In this document: positions 45,417-54,378 of the stretch, in pieces
Layout: each line of letters opens with the position of its first letter
Position numbering within the stretch: the first letter of the stretch is position 1
Assembly (NCBI RefSeq): GCF_000960995.1
Contig: NZ_CP009435.1
Span: 2,170,001-2,234,000 of the forward strand
Direction: 5' to 3'
Source of the DNA: Burkholderia glumae LMG 2196 = ATCC 33617
GTDB taxonomy: Bacteria; Pseudomonadota; Gammaproteobacteria; Burkholderiales; Burkholderiaceae
DNA length: 64,000 nucleotides
Program-made: the position numbers and the translations under genes
Notes under the pieces: generated by a model
What the model was told of the DNA's origin: nothing
Seen by the model: only the letters and a program-made list of their open reading frames with translations
The model's database searches: none

Positions 45417-48134
45417 ATGACCGACACGCTCTCCGAGTATCAACGCAAGCGCCGCTTCGACGCGACGCCCGAGCCGGCCGGCGCGAAGCGGCGCGGGGCG
45501 CCCGCGCGGCGTCGGGACGGCGCCGCCGCGCCGCTGCGTTTCGTCGTGCAGGTGCATCACGCGCGGCGTCTGCATTACGACTTCCGCCTCGAACTCGACG
45601 GCGTGCTCAAGTCGTGGGCCGTGCCGAAAGGCCCGAGCCCCGATCCGGCCGACAAGCGGCTCGCCATTCAGGTCGAGGACCATCCGCTCGACTATGCGAG
45701 CTTCGAGGGCGAGATTCCGCCCGGCCACTACGGCGCGGGCAGCGTGCGGATCGACGATGCCGGCGTCTGGCGCCCAGAAGGCGGCGTGGCGGGTGCCCGG
45801 CGCGGCTACCGCGACGGCAAGCTCACGTTCGAACTCGACGGCGCGAAGCTGCGCGGGCGCTGGTCGCTGATCCGCACCGCGATGCCGGGCAGCCGTGGCA
45901 AGTCCTCGTGGCTGCTCGTGAGAGCGCATGAGGACGCGGCCGGCAGCGAGCCGGCGGACCAAGCGGCCGACCAACTGGTGGACCAGGCGGCAGCGCGGCG
46001 GCGCACGCGGCAGGGCCGGCCGGCCGCGAAGCCCGCGGCGAAGCGCCCGGCCAAGCCCGCGGCCGCGCAGCCGGCCGCATCGGCCTCAGGCACCGCCACC
46101 GCGCTCCCCGGCGCCCGCCGCGCGGCCTTGCCGGACGCGCTCGCGCCGCAACTGGCGACGCTGGTCGCCGCGCCGCCCGAGGACGAGGGCTGGCGCTACG
46201 AGATGAAGTTCGACGGCTACCGCGTGCTGATCCGCATCGCCGGCCGCGGCGGGCGCCGCTCGGTGCGCGTGCTGACGCGCGAAGGGCTCGACTGGAGCGC
46301 GAAGTTCGGCGCGCAGTGCGCCGCGTTCGCCGCGTTGCCGGTCGACGATGCCTGGCTCGACGCCGAGGCCGTGGTGCTGGACGCGCGCGGCGTGCCCGAT
46401 TTCGCGGCACTGCAACGGGCGCTGTCGGACGGCGACGATGCGGCCATCGTCTGCTTCGTGTTCGACCTGCTGCATCTGGACGGCCGCGCGCTGCAGGCGG
46501 TGCCGCTCGATGCGCGCCGCGCGCGGCTGGCCGCGCTGCTGGCCGGCGCCGATTCCGGCTGCCTGCGCTTCTCGCCGACGCTCGACGGCGCGCCGGCGGC
46601 GCTGCTGGAGGCCGCCGCGCGGGCCGGGCTCGAAGGCCTGATCGGCAAGCGCGCCGACGGCGCCTACCGCGCCGGACGCAGTCGCCAATGGATCAAGCTC
46701 AAATGCCGGCAGCGCCAGGAATTCGTGATCGGCGGCTACAGCGCGCCGCGCGGCAGCCGCAGCCACTTCGGCGCGCTGCTGCTCGGCGTCCACGCGGCGC
46801 CGCCGCGCTCGACGCGGCGCGGCGGCCAGGCCGCGCGCGAGCGGGCCTTGCAGTATGTCGGCCGGGTCGGGACCGGCTTCGATGCGCAGCAGCTCGCCGC
46901 GCTGGCGAAGCGGCTCGCCGCGCTCGAGCGCGAGCGCGCGCCGTTCGCCGTGCCGCCGCCTTCGCGCGGCGACGCGGTGCGCTGGGTCGAGCCGAGGCTG
47001 GTCGCCGAGTGCGAGTTCGCAGGCTGGACCCGTGACGGGCTGCTGCGGCAGGCCGCCTTCATCGCGCTGCGCGAGGACAAGCCGGCCGCGCGCGTCGTCA
47101 GGGAAACCGCCTTGCCTACGGCGGGGCGAACCACGGGAGGCAGCATGGATAGTAACGAAGCAGCCTCGGCCGGCCATGCCGCGCGCCGTCGTCGCGGCGG
47201 CGCGGACGAACCGGTCGAGGCAGGCCAGGCCAGGCCGGCCGGCGCGGCAAGCGTGGCGGGAGTGCGCATCACGCATCCCGAGCGCGTCGTCGACGCGCAG
47301 GGCGGCTTTCGCAAGATCGACGTGGTGCGCTACTACGAGTCGGTGGCGCGCTGGCTGCTGCCGCAACTGAGCGGGCGGCCCGTGTCGCTGGTGCGCTATA
47401 TGAAGGGCATCGGCGGCGAATCGTTCTTCCAGAAGCACGCGGGCGCGCGCGGCATGGGCTTCGTCACGCGCCACCCGGGGCTCGATCCGGGCCACGACGC
47501 GCTGATGACGCTCGACGACACGGCCGCGCTGGTGGGCGCCGCGCAATTCGACGCCATCGAGTTTCACACCTGGAACGCGACGGTGGACCGGATCGAGCGG
47601 CCCGAGCGCCTGGTGTTCGATCTCGATCCCGATCCGGCGCTGCCGTGGGAGCGGATGATCGAGGCGGCCGGCCTAGTGCGCGCGCTGCTCGAGGCGCTGG
47701 GCCTGCCGGCGTTCTGCAAGACCAGCGGCGGCAAGGGGCTGCATGTGGTGGTGCCGATCGTGCGGCATACCGAATGGGACGACGCGAAGGCGTTCTCGCA
47801 GGCGGTGGCGCGGCATCTGGCCGGGCAGCTGCCGGAGCGCTTCACCGCGAAGATGGGGCCGGAGAATCGCCGCGGCCTGATCTTCGTCGACTACCTGCGC
47901 AACGGCCGCGGCGCGAGCACGGTGGCCGCCTATTCGGCGCGCGCGCGGCCCGGGATGGGCGTCTCGGTGCCGCTCGCCTGGGAGGAGGTGGCGGCCACCA
48001 CGGGCGGCGCGCAATGGACGATCGCGAACCTGTCGGCGCGGCTCGACGCGCAGCGGGCCGACCCGTGGGACGGCTACGACGCCGCACGCACGCGCATCAC
48101 GGCGGCGATGCGCAAGCGCCTCGGCGAGCGCTGA
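45417..48134 (+). CDS. ligD: DNA ligase D (phosphoesterase, ligase and polymerase domains)
   Basis: A 905-residue three-domain enzyme of bacterial end joining. The N-terminal 3'-phosphoesterase domain has QVHHARRLHYDFRLELDGVL and PPGHYGAGSVRI. The ATP-dependent ligase domain has its adenylated Lys264 in YEMKFDGYRVLIR, then LIGKRADGAYRAGRS. The polymerase/primase domain contains FDLDPDPALPWERM and FCKTSGGKGLHVVVPI. The order PE-LIG-POL is the one usual in Burkholderia-type proteins. An Ala/Lys-rich linker joins the first two domains. Partner Ku is encoded 19 bp upstream, so the two form an operon. Confidence 0.95.
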   Translation: MTDTLSEYQRKRRFDATPEPAGAKRRGAPARRRDGAAAPLRFVVQVHHARRLHYDFRLELDGVLKSWAVPKGPSPDPADKRLAIQVEDHPLDYASFEGEIPPGHYGAGSVRIDDAGVWRPEGGVAGARRGYRDGKLTFELDGAKLRGRWSLIRTAMPGSRGKSSWLLVRAHEDAAGSEPADQAADQLVDQAAARRRTRQGRPAAKPAAKRPAKPAAAQPAASASGTATALPGARRAALPDALAPQLATLVAAPPEDEGWRYEMKFDGYRVLIRIAGRGGRRSVRVLTREGLDWSAKFGAQCAAFAALPVDDAWLDAEAVVLDARGVPDFAALQRALSDGDDAAIVCFVFDLLHLDGRALQAVPLDARRARLAALLAGADSGCLRFSPTLDGAPAALLEAAARAGLEGLIGKRADGAYRAGRSRQWIKLKCRQRQEFVIGGYSAPRGSRSHFGALLLGVHAAPPRSTRRGGQAARERALQYVGRVGTGFDAQQLAALAKRLAALERERAPFAVPPPSRGDAVRWVEPRLVAECEFAGWTRDGLLRQAAFIALREDKPAARVVRETALPTAGRTTGGSMDSNEAASAGHAARRRRGGADEPVEAGQARPAGAASVAGVRITHPERVVDAQGGFRKIDVVRYYESVARWLLPQLSGRPVSLVRYMKGIGGESFFQKHAGARGMGFVTRHPGLDPGHDALMTLDDTAALVGAAQFDAIEFHTWNATVDRIERPERLVFDLDPDPALPWERMIEAAGLVRALLEALGLPAFCKTSGGKGLHVVVPIVRHTEWDDAKAFSQAVARHLAGQLPERFTAKMGPENRRGLIFVDYLRNGRGASTVAAYSARARPGMGVSVPLAWEEVAATTGGAQWTIANLSARLDAQRADPWDGYDAARTRITAAMRKRLGER

Positions 48135-48230
48135 GGGGCGCCTCGCGCGGAGCGGGCGCCGCAGCCGTGCGCCGGCTTTGTACAATGGAGGCGATCCGAC
48201 CGCCTCCGCGCCGCGCGGCGCCCGCCCGCC

Positions 48231-48842
48231 ATGTCCACTCGCACCCCGGCCCCGCGCCTGCAGCCCCGCAAGACCCCGAGCCAGCCGCGCGCGGCCGAAA
48301 CGGTGGCCGCGATCGTCGAGGCGGCGGCGCAGGTGCTGGAGATGGCCGGCATCGACGGGTTCAACACCAACGCGGTGGCCGAGCGCGCGGGCGTGAGCAT
48401 CGGCTCGCTCTACCAGTACTTTCCCGGCAAGGACGCCCTGACGGTCGCGCTGATGCGGCGCGAGATGCTGCGCTTTCAGCAGGATCTGGAGGCGGCGCTC
48501 GACGAGCCCGACGGCACCGCCGCGCTCGAACGCCTGATCGGCGCGGCCGCGCGCCAGCAGCTCGAGCGCCCGGTGCTGGCGCGGCTGCTGGACGTGCAGG
48601 AAGCCGATCCGCTGCTGCGCGACGCGGTGAGATGCGCATCCATGCCGCAGATCGTCACGACGGTGGTGTGCCGCGCGTTTCCGGCCTGCGCCGATCCGGC
48701 GCTCGCCGGGGCCGACCTGTGCGCGATGATCCGCGGGCTCGTGGATGCGGCCGGCGAGCGCGGCGAGCGCGACGTGGCTCACCTCGAACGGCGCGTGCGT
48801 GCGGCCGTGTTCGGCTACCTCACGCAGTTGGGCGCCGGCTGA
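48231..48842 (+). CDS. TetR-family transcriptional regulator
   Basis: A 203-residue regulator. The HTH is FNTNAVAERAGVSIGSLYQY followed by FPGKDALTVAL, the usual TetR signature. The C-terminal domain (about residues 80-200) is the ligand-binding and dimer part; the ligand is unknown. It follows ligD by 96 bp and has no obvious divergent target, so it may control a distant gene. Confidence 0.9.
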   Translation: MSTRTPAPRLQPRKTPSQPRAAETVAAIVEAAAQVLEMAGIDGFNTNAVAERAGVSIGSLYQYFPGKDALTVALMRREMLRFQQDLEAALDEPDGTAALERLIGAAARQQLERPVLARLLDVQEADPLLRDAVRCASMPQIVTTVVCRAFPACADPALAGADLCAMIRGLVDAAGERGERDVAHLERRVRAAVFGYLTQLGAG

Positions 48843-49167
48843 GGCGCGCGCCGCGGCCCGGCGGCCGGTGGCGGAAGGCGGGCGAGGCAGGCGGGCTGGC
48901 GGACTGGCGGACTGGCGGACTGGCGGACTGGCGGACTGGCGGACTGGCGAGGCGGGCGGGCTCCGGACGCGAGCCCCCGAATGTGAGCAAACGGAGGCCG
49001 GCCGAGCCGGCCGCGCCGGGCCGCCGCGGCCTGCCGCGCGGCCTTGCCGGCGCCCAGCCGGCGCGCGGGCAATGCGAGTAGCCGGCGGCCGGCCCCGGCC
49101 CGTATTCTGATGGCGCTGGCGGTGACCCCCACCGTGCACCGCCGCTTCCACCGGAGCCTCCGCCATC
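48843..49167. other. Intergenic region holding an 8-bp tandem repeat
   Basis: 325 bp between tetR and the VOC gene. It carries a tandem repeat (48896-48950) and otherwise GC-rich sequence with no gene recognised. Confidence 0.5.
48896..48950. repeat. Six-plus copies of an 8-bp tandem repeat
   Basis: CTGGCGGA is repeated six full times and then a partial copy. It begins 54 bp after the tetR stop. The unit is not a multiple of three. The locus should be length-variable between strains (typical VNTR). Confidence 0.92.
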
Positions 49168-49551
49168 ATGAAACTGAATCACCTGAGCTTTCCCTCGGCC
49201 GACACGGCCGCGACCGCCGCCTTCTTCGAGCGCTATCTCGGCTTCACGATCGCCGGCACCTGGGACCGGTCCTACATCCTCAAGCGCCCCGGCTTCGACG
49301 TGGTGATCGAGCACGTCGACGACGGCGCGCCGGCCTGGCCGCGCTCGTTCCATGCCGGCTTCGAGATGCCCGACATCGACGCGGTGCGCGCGCTCCACCA
49401 ACGCCTCGCGGGCGACGGCGCGGCGCTCGAAACCGGCATCTTCAACAACGGCCGCGGCTCGCGCTTCTTTTGCCGCGCTCCGGGCGGCGTGATGTTCGAG
49501 CTGAACACGCGCGCCGACGCGGCGCCCGAATACCGCGGCACCTTCGACTGA
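49168..49551 (+). CDS. VOC-family (glyoxalase-like) protein
   Basis: A 127-residue protein of the vicinal oxygen chelate fold. It begins MKLNHLSFPSADTAATAAFF, typical of VOC first strands, and has FYRYLGFT-like ERYLGFTIAG and a C-terminal Glu in GVMFELNTRAD. The metal-ligand positions His5 and Glu near residue 112 are plausible. It could be an isomerase, dioxygenase or resistance protein; the substrate is unknown. Confidence 0.85.
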   Translation: MKLNHLSFPSADTAATAAFFERYLGFTIAGTWDRSYILKRPGFDVVIEHVDDGAPAWPRSFHAGFEMPDIDAVRALHQRLAGDGAALETGIFNNGRGSRFFCRAPGGVMFELNTRADAAPEYRGTFD

Positions 49552-49674
49552 TTCCACGGCACGCCGCCGCGGGCCGAATCGATGCCAGATCAATTAGTGA
49601 TCCTGTCGATCCGGCGCGCGCGGCAGGCCATCGGCATCTCCTCGCGAAATCGCTTCTTTGCCACGGAGTGACCC

Positions 49675-50340
49675 ATGAGCACCCTGACCACCGCCCCGCT
49701 CGCGCCGCTGCTCGCGCGCCTGTTCGACGAAGCCGACGCGGCGGCCCCGGCCTTGCACCGCGCCGTCGCCGGGCTGCCCGACGGCGAGCTGGCGCGCCTG
49801 ATGCGCAGCAAGACAGACTACCTCGACTGGTATGGCCGCATGAAGGATCTGCCGCTGCCGATATCGAGGCAGACCGGCAAGCTGCTGTACCAGCTCGCGC
49901 GCGGCGGCGGCGCGCGCAACATCGTCGAGTTCGGCACCTCGTTCGGCATCTCGACGCTGCATCTGGCCGCCGCGCTGCGCGACAACGGCGGCGGCCGGCT
50001 GGTCACCAGCGAGTTCGAGCCGTCGAAGATCGCGCGCGCCCGCCGCAACCTGGCGGCGGGCGGCCTGCTCGAGCTGGTCGAGATCCGCGAGGGCGACGCG
50101 CTGCACACGCTCGCCGCCGATCTGCCCGAGCGCGTGGACCTGCTGCTGCTCGACGGCGCGAAGGCGCTCTATCCCGAGATCCTCGCGCTGGTCGAGCCGC
50201 GGCTGCGGCCCGGCGCGTTCGTGGTGGCCGACAATGCCGGCCACAGCCCCGCGTATCTGGCACGCGTGCGCGCGACCGGGCACGGCTACCTGTCGACGCC
50301 GTTCGGCGGCGACGTCGAGCTGTCGATGCGCCTGCATTGA
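49675..50340 (+). CDS. O-methyltransferase-like SAM enzyme
   Basis: A 221-residue class I methyltransferase of the catechol O-methyltransferase type (Methyltransf_24). The SAM motif I reads ARNIVEFGTSFGISTLHLAA; VTSEFEPSKIARARRNL is the acidic-loop motif; VDLLLLDGAKALYPEILALV carries the metal/SAM-binding Asp. It likely methylates a small aromatic or other metabolite. It lies 123 bp after the VOC gene and may be co-transcribed. Confidence 0.87.
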   Translation: MSTLTTAPLAPLLARLFDEADAAAPALHRAVAGLPDGELARLMRSKTDYLDWYGRMKDLPLPISRQTGKLLYQLARGGGARNIVEFGTSFGISTLHLAAALRDNGGGRLVTSEFEPSKIARARRNLAAGGLLELVEIREGDALHTLAADLPERVDLLLLDGAKALYPEILALVEPRLRPGAFVVADNAGHSPAYLARVRATGHGYLSTPFGGDVELSMRLH

Positions 50341-50393
50341 CGCGCGCACGCGCCGGCATGCCGGGATGGGCCGTGGCGTGCGGTGACGGGCTG

Positions 50394-51260
50394 TTATGCG
50401 CGCCTGGCCGGTGCGAAGCGGTCGAGGTCGGCGCTGTCGTGGCGTTCGTGCTGCTGTTCCGAGGCCTCGCCGCGCACGCGGTTGACGTGGCGCCCGCGCT
50501 TGACGGCCGGCCGCGCGGCGATCTCGTCGGCCCAGCGCAGCAGGTGCGTGTATTCGCCGACGTTGAGGAACTCGGCCGCGCCGTACAGCTCGCCCTGTAC
50601 GAGGCCGCCGTACCACGGCCAGATGGCGATGTCGGCGATCGTGTAGTCGTCGCCGGCGATATAGCGGCGTCCGGCGAGCAGGCGGTTCAGGACGTCGAGC
50701 TGGCGCTTGGTCTCCATCGTGAAGCGGTCGATCGGATATTCGAGCTTCTCGGGCGCATAGGCGTAGAAGTGCCCGAAGCCGCCGCCCACGTAGGGTGCCG
50801 AGCCCATCTGCCAGAACAGCCAGTTCAGCGTTTCCGCGCGCGCGGCCGGATCGGCCGGCACCAGCGCGCCGAACTTGTCGGCCAGGTAGAGCAGGATCGA
50901 GCCCGATTCGAACACGCGCACCGGCGCGGCGCCGCTGCGGTCGACCAGCGCCGGGATCTTCGAATTCGGGTTGATCTCCACGAAGCCGCTGCCGAACTGG
51001 TCGCCCTCGCCGATGCGGATCAGCCAGGCGTCGTACTCGGCGCCCGCATGGCCGAGCGCGAGCAGTTCCTCGAGCATCACGCCGACCTTCACGCCGTTCG
51101 GGGTGGCCAGCGAATAGAGCTGCAGCGGATGCTTGCCGACCGGCAGCGGCTTGTCATGGGTCGCGCCGGCCACCGGGCGGTTGATGTTCGCGAACTGGCC
51201 GCCGGATGGCGCGCGCTGCGTCCAGACGGCCGGGGGGACATAGACGGAATCCTGACTCAT
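50394..51260 (-). CDS. yghU: Glutathione S-transferase YghU-type
   Basis: A 288-residue nu-class GST, longer than ordinary GSTs. It starts with the typical extension SQDSVYVPPAVWTQRAPSGG, then FANINRPVAGATHDKPLPVG. The GSH site lies in EINPNSKIPALVDRSGAAPV and FESGSILLYLADK. It acts as a disulfide-bond oxidoreductase or peroxidase. Single gene, convergent with the methyltransferase gene. Confidence 0.92.
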   Translation of the reverse strand: MSQDSVYVPPAVWTQRAPSGGQFANINRPVAGATHDKPLPVGKHPLQLYSLATPNGVKVGVMLEELLALGHAGAEYDAWLIRIGEGDQFGSGFVEINPNSKIPALVDRSGAAPVRVFESGSILLYLADKFGALVPADPAARAETLNWLFWQMGSAPYVGGGFGHFYAYAPEKLEYPIDRFTMETKRQLDVLNRLLAGRRYIAGDDYTIADIAIWPWYGGLVQGELYGAAEFLNVGEYTHLLRWADEIAARPAVKRGRHVNRVRGEASEQQHERHDSADLDRFAPARRA

Positions 51261-51600
51261 GCAATGTTCTCCGAAAAGGGCATCGACCGCCCGCGTGCGA
51301 GGCCGCGGGGCGAAGGGGCGCGCGCGGCGCCTCGCTGCAGCAGCGCGCCGAACCCGCTACTCTAGACGCGTTTCGGCGTTCTTGCCGGCGACAGCCTGAG
51401 AGCCGCCGCGGCACCGGCACGCGCCCGCGGTTTCGGCTTGGCAGCGACGCGGCCGCGGAGCGATCATGGAGCCCTTGCCGCGCGGCGCCCCGGGCTCCGC
51501 TCGCGGCTGCGTCGCGCGCCGCCGTGCCATGTCGTGCCATGCCGCGCTCGGGCCGCCGGCGCCCGCGCTGTTTTGCCATCCGATCTTCAGGGAGTCCAGC
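51261..51600. other. Intergenic region between yghU and the quinone oxidoreductase
   Basis: 340 bp of divergent control region. No clear -10/-35 pair or hairpin was recognised. Confidence 0.4.
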
Positions 51601-51681
51601 ATGCCTTCATTCGCTATCGTTTCCGTTTCGCGCGGGTTCGCCCCCGCGCCGGCCGTCATCGTGCGCCGGAGGTTCGCATGA
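51601..51681 (+). CDS. Possible 26-residue leader peptide coupled to the oxidoreductase
   Basis: A 26-codon frame, MPSFAIVSVSRGFAPAPAVI at its start. AGGGAG lies 6 bp upstream, a good ribosome site, and its TGA overlaps the ATG of the next gene (ATGA). This arrangement is typical of translational coupling. No homologue is recognised. Confidence 0.4.
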   Translation: MPSFAIVSVSRGFAPAPAVIVRRRFA

Positions 51682-52691
51682 AGGCCGCCGTGTTTCGCGC
51701 ACCCGGCGGCCTCGATCGCATCGAGATCCTCGAGGTGGCCGACCCGGGCCGGCCGGGGCCGGGTCAGATCCGCGTCGCGCTGCACGCCACCTCGCTCAAT
51801 TTCCACGACCTGATCGTCGCCAAGGGCGGCATGGGAACCGACGACGGCCGCGTGCTGATGTCCGACGGCGCCGGCGTGGTCGAGGCGGTGGGCGAGGGCG
51901 TGACCGAATTCGCGCCGGGCGACCACGTGGTCTCGCTGTTCTTCCCGCAATGGGCCGACGGCGCGCCGTGCCCGCCGGTCGGCGATTTCGCCGGCACGCC
52001 CGGTGACGGCATCGACGGCTTCGCGACCGAGGTGGTGGTGCGCGCGGCCGGCGCGTTCACGCACGCGCCGCGCGGCTGGCGCCATGCCGAGAGCGCGACC
52101 ATCACCACCGCCGGGCTGACCGCCTGGCGCGCGCTGGTCGGCGACGCGGGCCTGAAGGCCGGCGACGTGGTGCTCACGCTCGGCACCGGCGGGGTGTCGA
52201 TCGCGGCGCTGCAGATCGCCAAGGCGTCGGGCGCGACCGTGATCGTCACCTCGTCGTCGGACGAAAAACTCAGCCGCGCCAGCGCGCTCGGCGCCGATCA
52301 CACCGTCAACTACCGGCATACGCCCGACTGGGGCCGCGTGGCGCGCGAGCTGACGGGCGGGCGCGGTGTCGATCACGTGATCGAGCTGGGCGGGCCGGGC
52401 ACGCTCGCGCAGTCGATCGACGCGGTGCGCGTGGGCGGCCACATCTCGCTGATCGGCGTGCTGACCGGCATGCAGGGCGAGGTGCCGACGGCCGCGCTGA
52501 TGAGCAAGCAGGCGCGGCTGCAGGGATTGATCGTCGGCAGCCGGCGCCAGCAGCAGGATTACGTGGCCGCGCTCGAGGCCACCGGCATCCGCCCGGTGAT
52601 CGACCGCAGCTTCGGCTTCGGCGAACTGGCCGAGGCGTTCCGCTGGCAGGAGCAAGGCGGCCACTTCGGCAAGATCGTGGTGGAGTGGTAA
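51678..52691 (+). CDS. Quinone oxidoreductase-like NAD(P)-dependent alcohol dehydrogenase
   Basis: A 337-residue medium-chain dehydrogenase/reductase. The N-terminal GroES-like domain reads MKAAVFRAPGGLDRIEILEV and RVLMSDGAGVVEAVGEGVTE; the Rossmann motif is VVLTLGTGGVSIAALQIAKA. The catalytic-zinc Cys positions of alcohol dehydrogenases are not evident, so it probably belongs to the quinone oxidoreductase branch. The start at 51678 has a CGGAGG site. Substrate unknown. Confidence 0.87.
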   Translation: MKAAVFRAPGGLDRIEILEVADPGRPGPGQIRVALHATSLNFHDLIVAKGGMGTDDGRVLMSDGAGVVEAVGEGVTEFAPGDHVVSLFFPQWADGAPCPPVGDFAGTPGDGIDGFATEVVVRAAGAFTHAPRGWRHAESATITTAGLTAWRALVGDAGLKAGDVVLTLGTGGVSIAALQIAKASGATVIVTSSSDEKLSRASALGADHTVNYRHTPDWGRVARELTGGRGVDHVIELGGPGTLAQSIDAVRVGGHISLIGVLTGMQGEVPTAALMSKQARLQGLIVGSRRQQQDYVAALEATGIRPVIDRSFGFGELAEAFRWQEQGGHFGKIVVEW

Positions 52692-52748
52692 GGGCAACGG
52701 CGCGCGGGCGAGGGCAGGGCAGCGTGCCGTGCCCGCGCCGCGCGCTGC

Positions 52749-54260
52749 TTACTTCGCGGTCGGCATGGCGAACTCGGCGCCCTTCTCGATGCTTTCGTTC
52801 CAGCGCTGCATGATCGACTTCTGGCGCGTGTAGAAGCGCACGCCCTCCTCGCCGTAGGCATGCATGTCGCCGAACAGGCTGCGCTTCCAGCCGCCGAAGC
52901 CGTGCCACGCCATCGGCACCGGAATCGGCACGTTGATGCCGACCATGCCCACCTCGATGCGGCGGCCGAACTCGCGCGCCACGTGGCCGTCGCGGGTGTA
53001 GACCGCCACGCCGTTGCCGAATTCGTGCGCATTGATCAGTTCGATCGCTTCGCCCAGGTCCTTCACGCGCACGCAGGCCAGCACCGGGCCGAAGATTTCC
53101 TCGCGATAGATGCGCATCTGCGGCGTGACGTGGTCGAACAGCGTGCCGCCCGTGAAGAAACCCTGCTCGTGGCCGGCCACCCGGTGGCCGCGCCCGTCCA
53201 CCACCAGCGTCGCGCCTTCCTCGACGCCCAGGCCGATGTAGCCCTCGATCCGCTCGAGCGCCTGGCGCGTGACCACCGGGCCCATCTCCGACGCGGGGTC
53301 CATGCCGTTGCCGATCTTGAGCTGGCGCGCGCGCTCGGCCAGCCGCGGCACCAGCCGGTCGGCCACCTCGCCCACCAGCACCGCCACCGAGATCGCCATG
53401 CAGCGCTCGCCGGCCGAGCCGTAGCCGGCGCCGATCAGGCCGTCCACCGCCGCGTCCAGATCGGCGTCGGGCATCACCACCATGTGGTTCTTGGCGCCGC
53501 CGAGCGCCTGCACGCGCTTGCCGTGTTTCGCGCCGGTCTCGTAGATGTAGTTCGCGATCGGCGTCGAGCCGACGAAGCTGACGGCCTTCACGTCGCGGTG
53601 CGCGAGCAACGCGTCCACCACTTCCTTGTCGCCCTGCACCACGTTGAACACGCCGTCCGGCAGCCCGGCCCGCTTGAGCAGGTCGGCCATGAACAGCGAG
53701 GCCGACGGGTCGCGCTCGCTCGGCTTCAGGATGAAGCAGTTGCCGGCCGCGATCGCCACCGGGAACATCCAGCACGGCACCATGCACGGGAAGTTGAACG
53801 GCGTGATGCCGGCCACCACGCCGAGCGCCTGGCGCGTGGTCCAGTTGTCGATGCCGGTGGAGACCTGCTCGGTGTAGTCGCCCTTGAGCAGCTGCGGGAC
53901 GCCGCAGGCGAATTCGATCACGTCGATGCCGCGCGAGACCTCGCCCTGCGCGTCGCTGAACACCTTGCCGTGCTCGGCCGTGATGATCGCGGCCAGCGCG
54001 TCGCGATGCTGGTTCATCAGTTCGAGGAAGCGCAGCATCACGCGCGCGCGGCGGATCGGCGGCGTGTCGCTCCAGCCGGCGAAGGCGCGCTTCGCGCTTG
54101 CCACCGCGGCCTCCACGTCGCTCGCGTCGCCGAGGCGCAGCGTGCGCGCGGCCTCGCCGGTGGCGGGGTTGTAGACGGGCTGCGAGCGCGTGCCGCGGCC
54201 GGCGCTGCGCTGGCCGCCGATGAAATGCTCGACGTCCGCGCGATCGGTGTACGAATCCAT
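52749..54260 (-). CDS. mmsA: Methylmalonate-semialdehyde dehydrogenase (acylating)
   Basis: A 503-residue CoA-acylating aldehyde dehydrogenase of valine and inositol breakdown: (methyl)malonate semialdehyde to propionyl-CoA or acetyl-CoA. Family-specific segments are VAGITPFNFPCMVPCWMFPV, VQALGGAKNHMVVMPDADLD and GYGSAGERCMAISVAV with the catalytic Cys. A strong GGAGGAG site precedes the ATG at 54260. It is divergent from a LysR gene that probably controls it. The partner mmsB and other valine genes are not in the window. Confidence 0.95.
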   Translation of the reverse strand: MDSYTDRADVEHFIGGQRSAGRGTRSQPVYNPATGEAARTLRLGDASDVEAAVASAKRAFAGWSDTPPIRRARVMLRFLELMNQHRDALAAIITAEHGKVFSDAQGEVSRGIDVIEFACGVPQLLKGDYTEQVSTGIDNWTTRQALGVVAGITPFNFPCMVPCWMFPVAIAAGNCFILKPSERDPSASLFMADLLKRAGLPDGVFNVVQGDKEVVDALLAHRDVKAVSFVGSTPIANYIYETGAKHGKRVQALGGAKNHMVVMPDADLDAAVDGLIGAGYGSAGERCMAISVAVLVGEVADRLVPRLAERARQLKIGNGMDPASEMGPVVTRQALERIEGYIGLGVEEGATLVVDGRGHRVAGHEQGFFTGGTLFDHVTPQMRIYREEIFGPVLACVRVKDLGEAIELINAHEFGNGVAVYTRDGHVAREFGRRIEVGMVGINVPIPVPMAWHGFGGWKRSLFGDMHAYGEEGVRFYTRQKSIMQRWNESIEKGAEFAMPTAK

Positions 54261-54353
54261 GTGCTCCTCCGGGATGTGGCCGATGCCAGTGTGGATGTCC
54301 GGCAGTGTAGGAGCCGCAAGCCGCCGTGGATATACACTGGCGGTGAAATCATT

Positions 54354-54369
54354 GTTTAAATTTCTAAAC
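54354..54369. promoter_or_regulatory. LysR-type palindrome between mmsA and its regulator
   Basis: GTTTAAATTTCTAAAC is a near-perfect AT-rich inverted repeat (GTTTA with TAAAC). It sits in the 118-bp divergent region, 9 bp upstream of the LysR start, and fits a T-N11-A LysR-binding site. Confidence 0.55.
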
Positions 54370-54378
54370 GATCGAGCG

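Noticed and set aside
48896..48950. 8-bp array as a CRISPR or replication origin iterons
   Set aside because: No spacers, and no replication or partition genes nearby; it is a simple tandem repeat.
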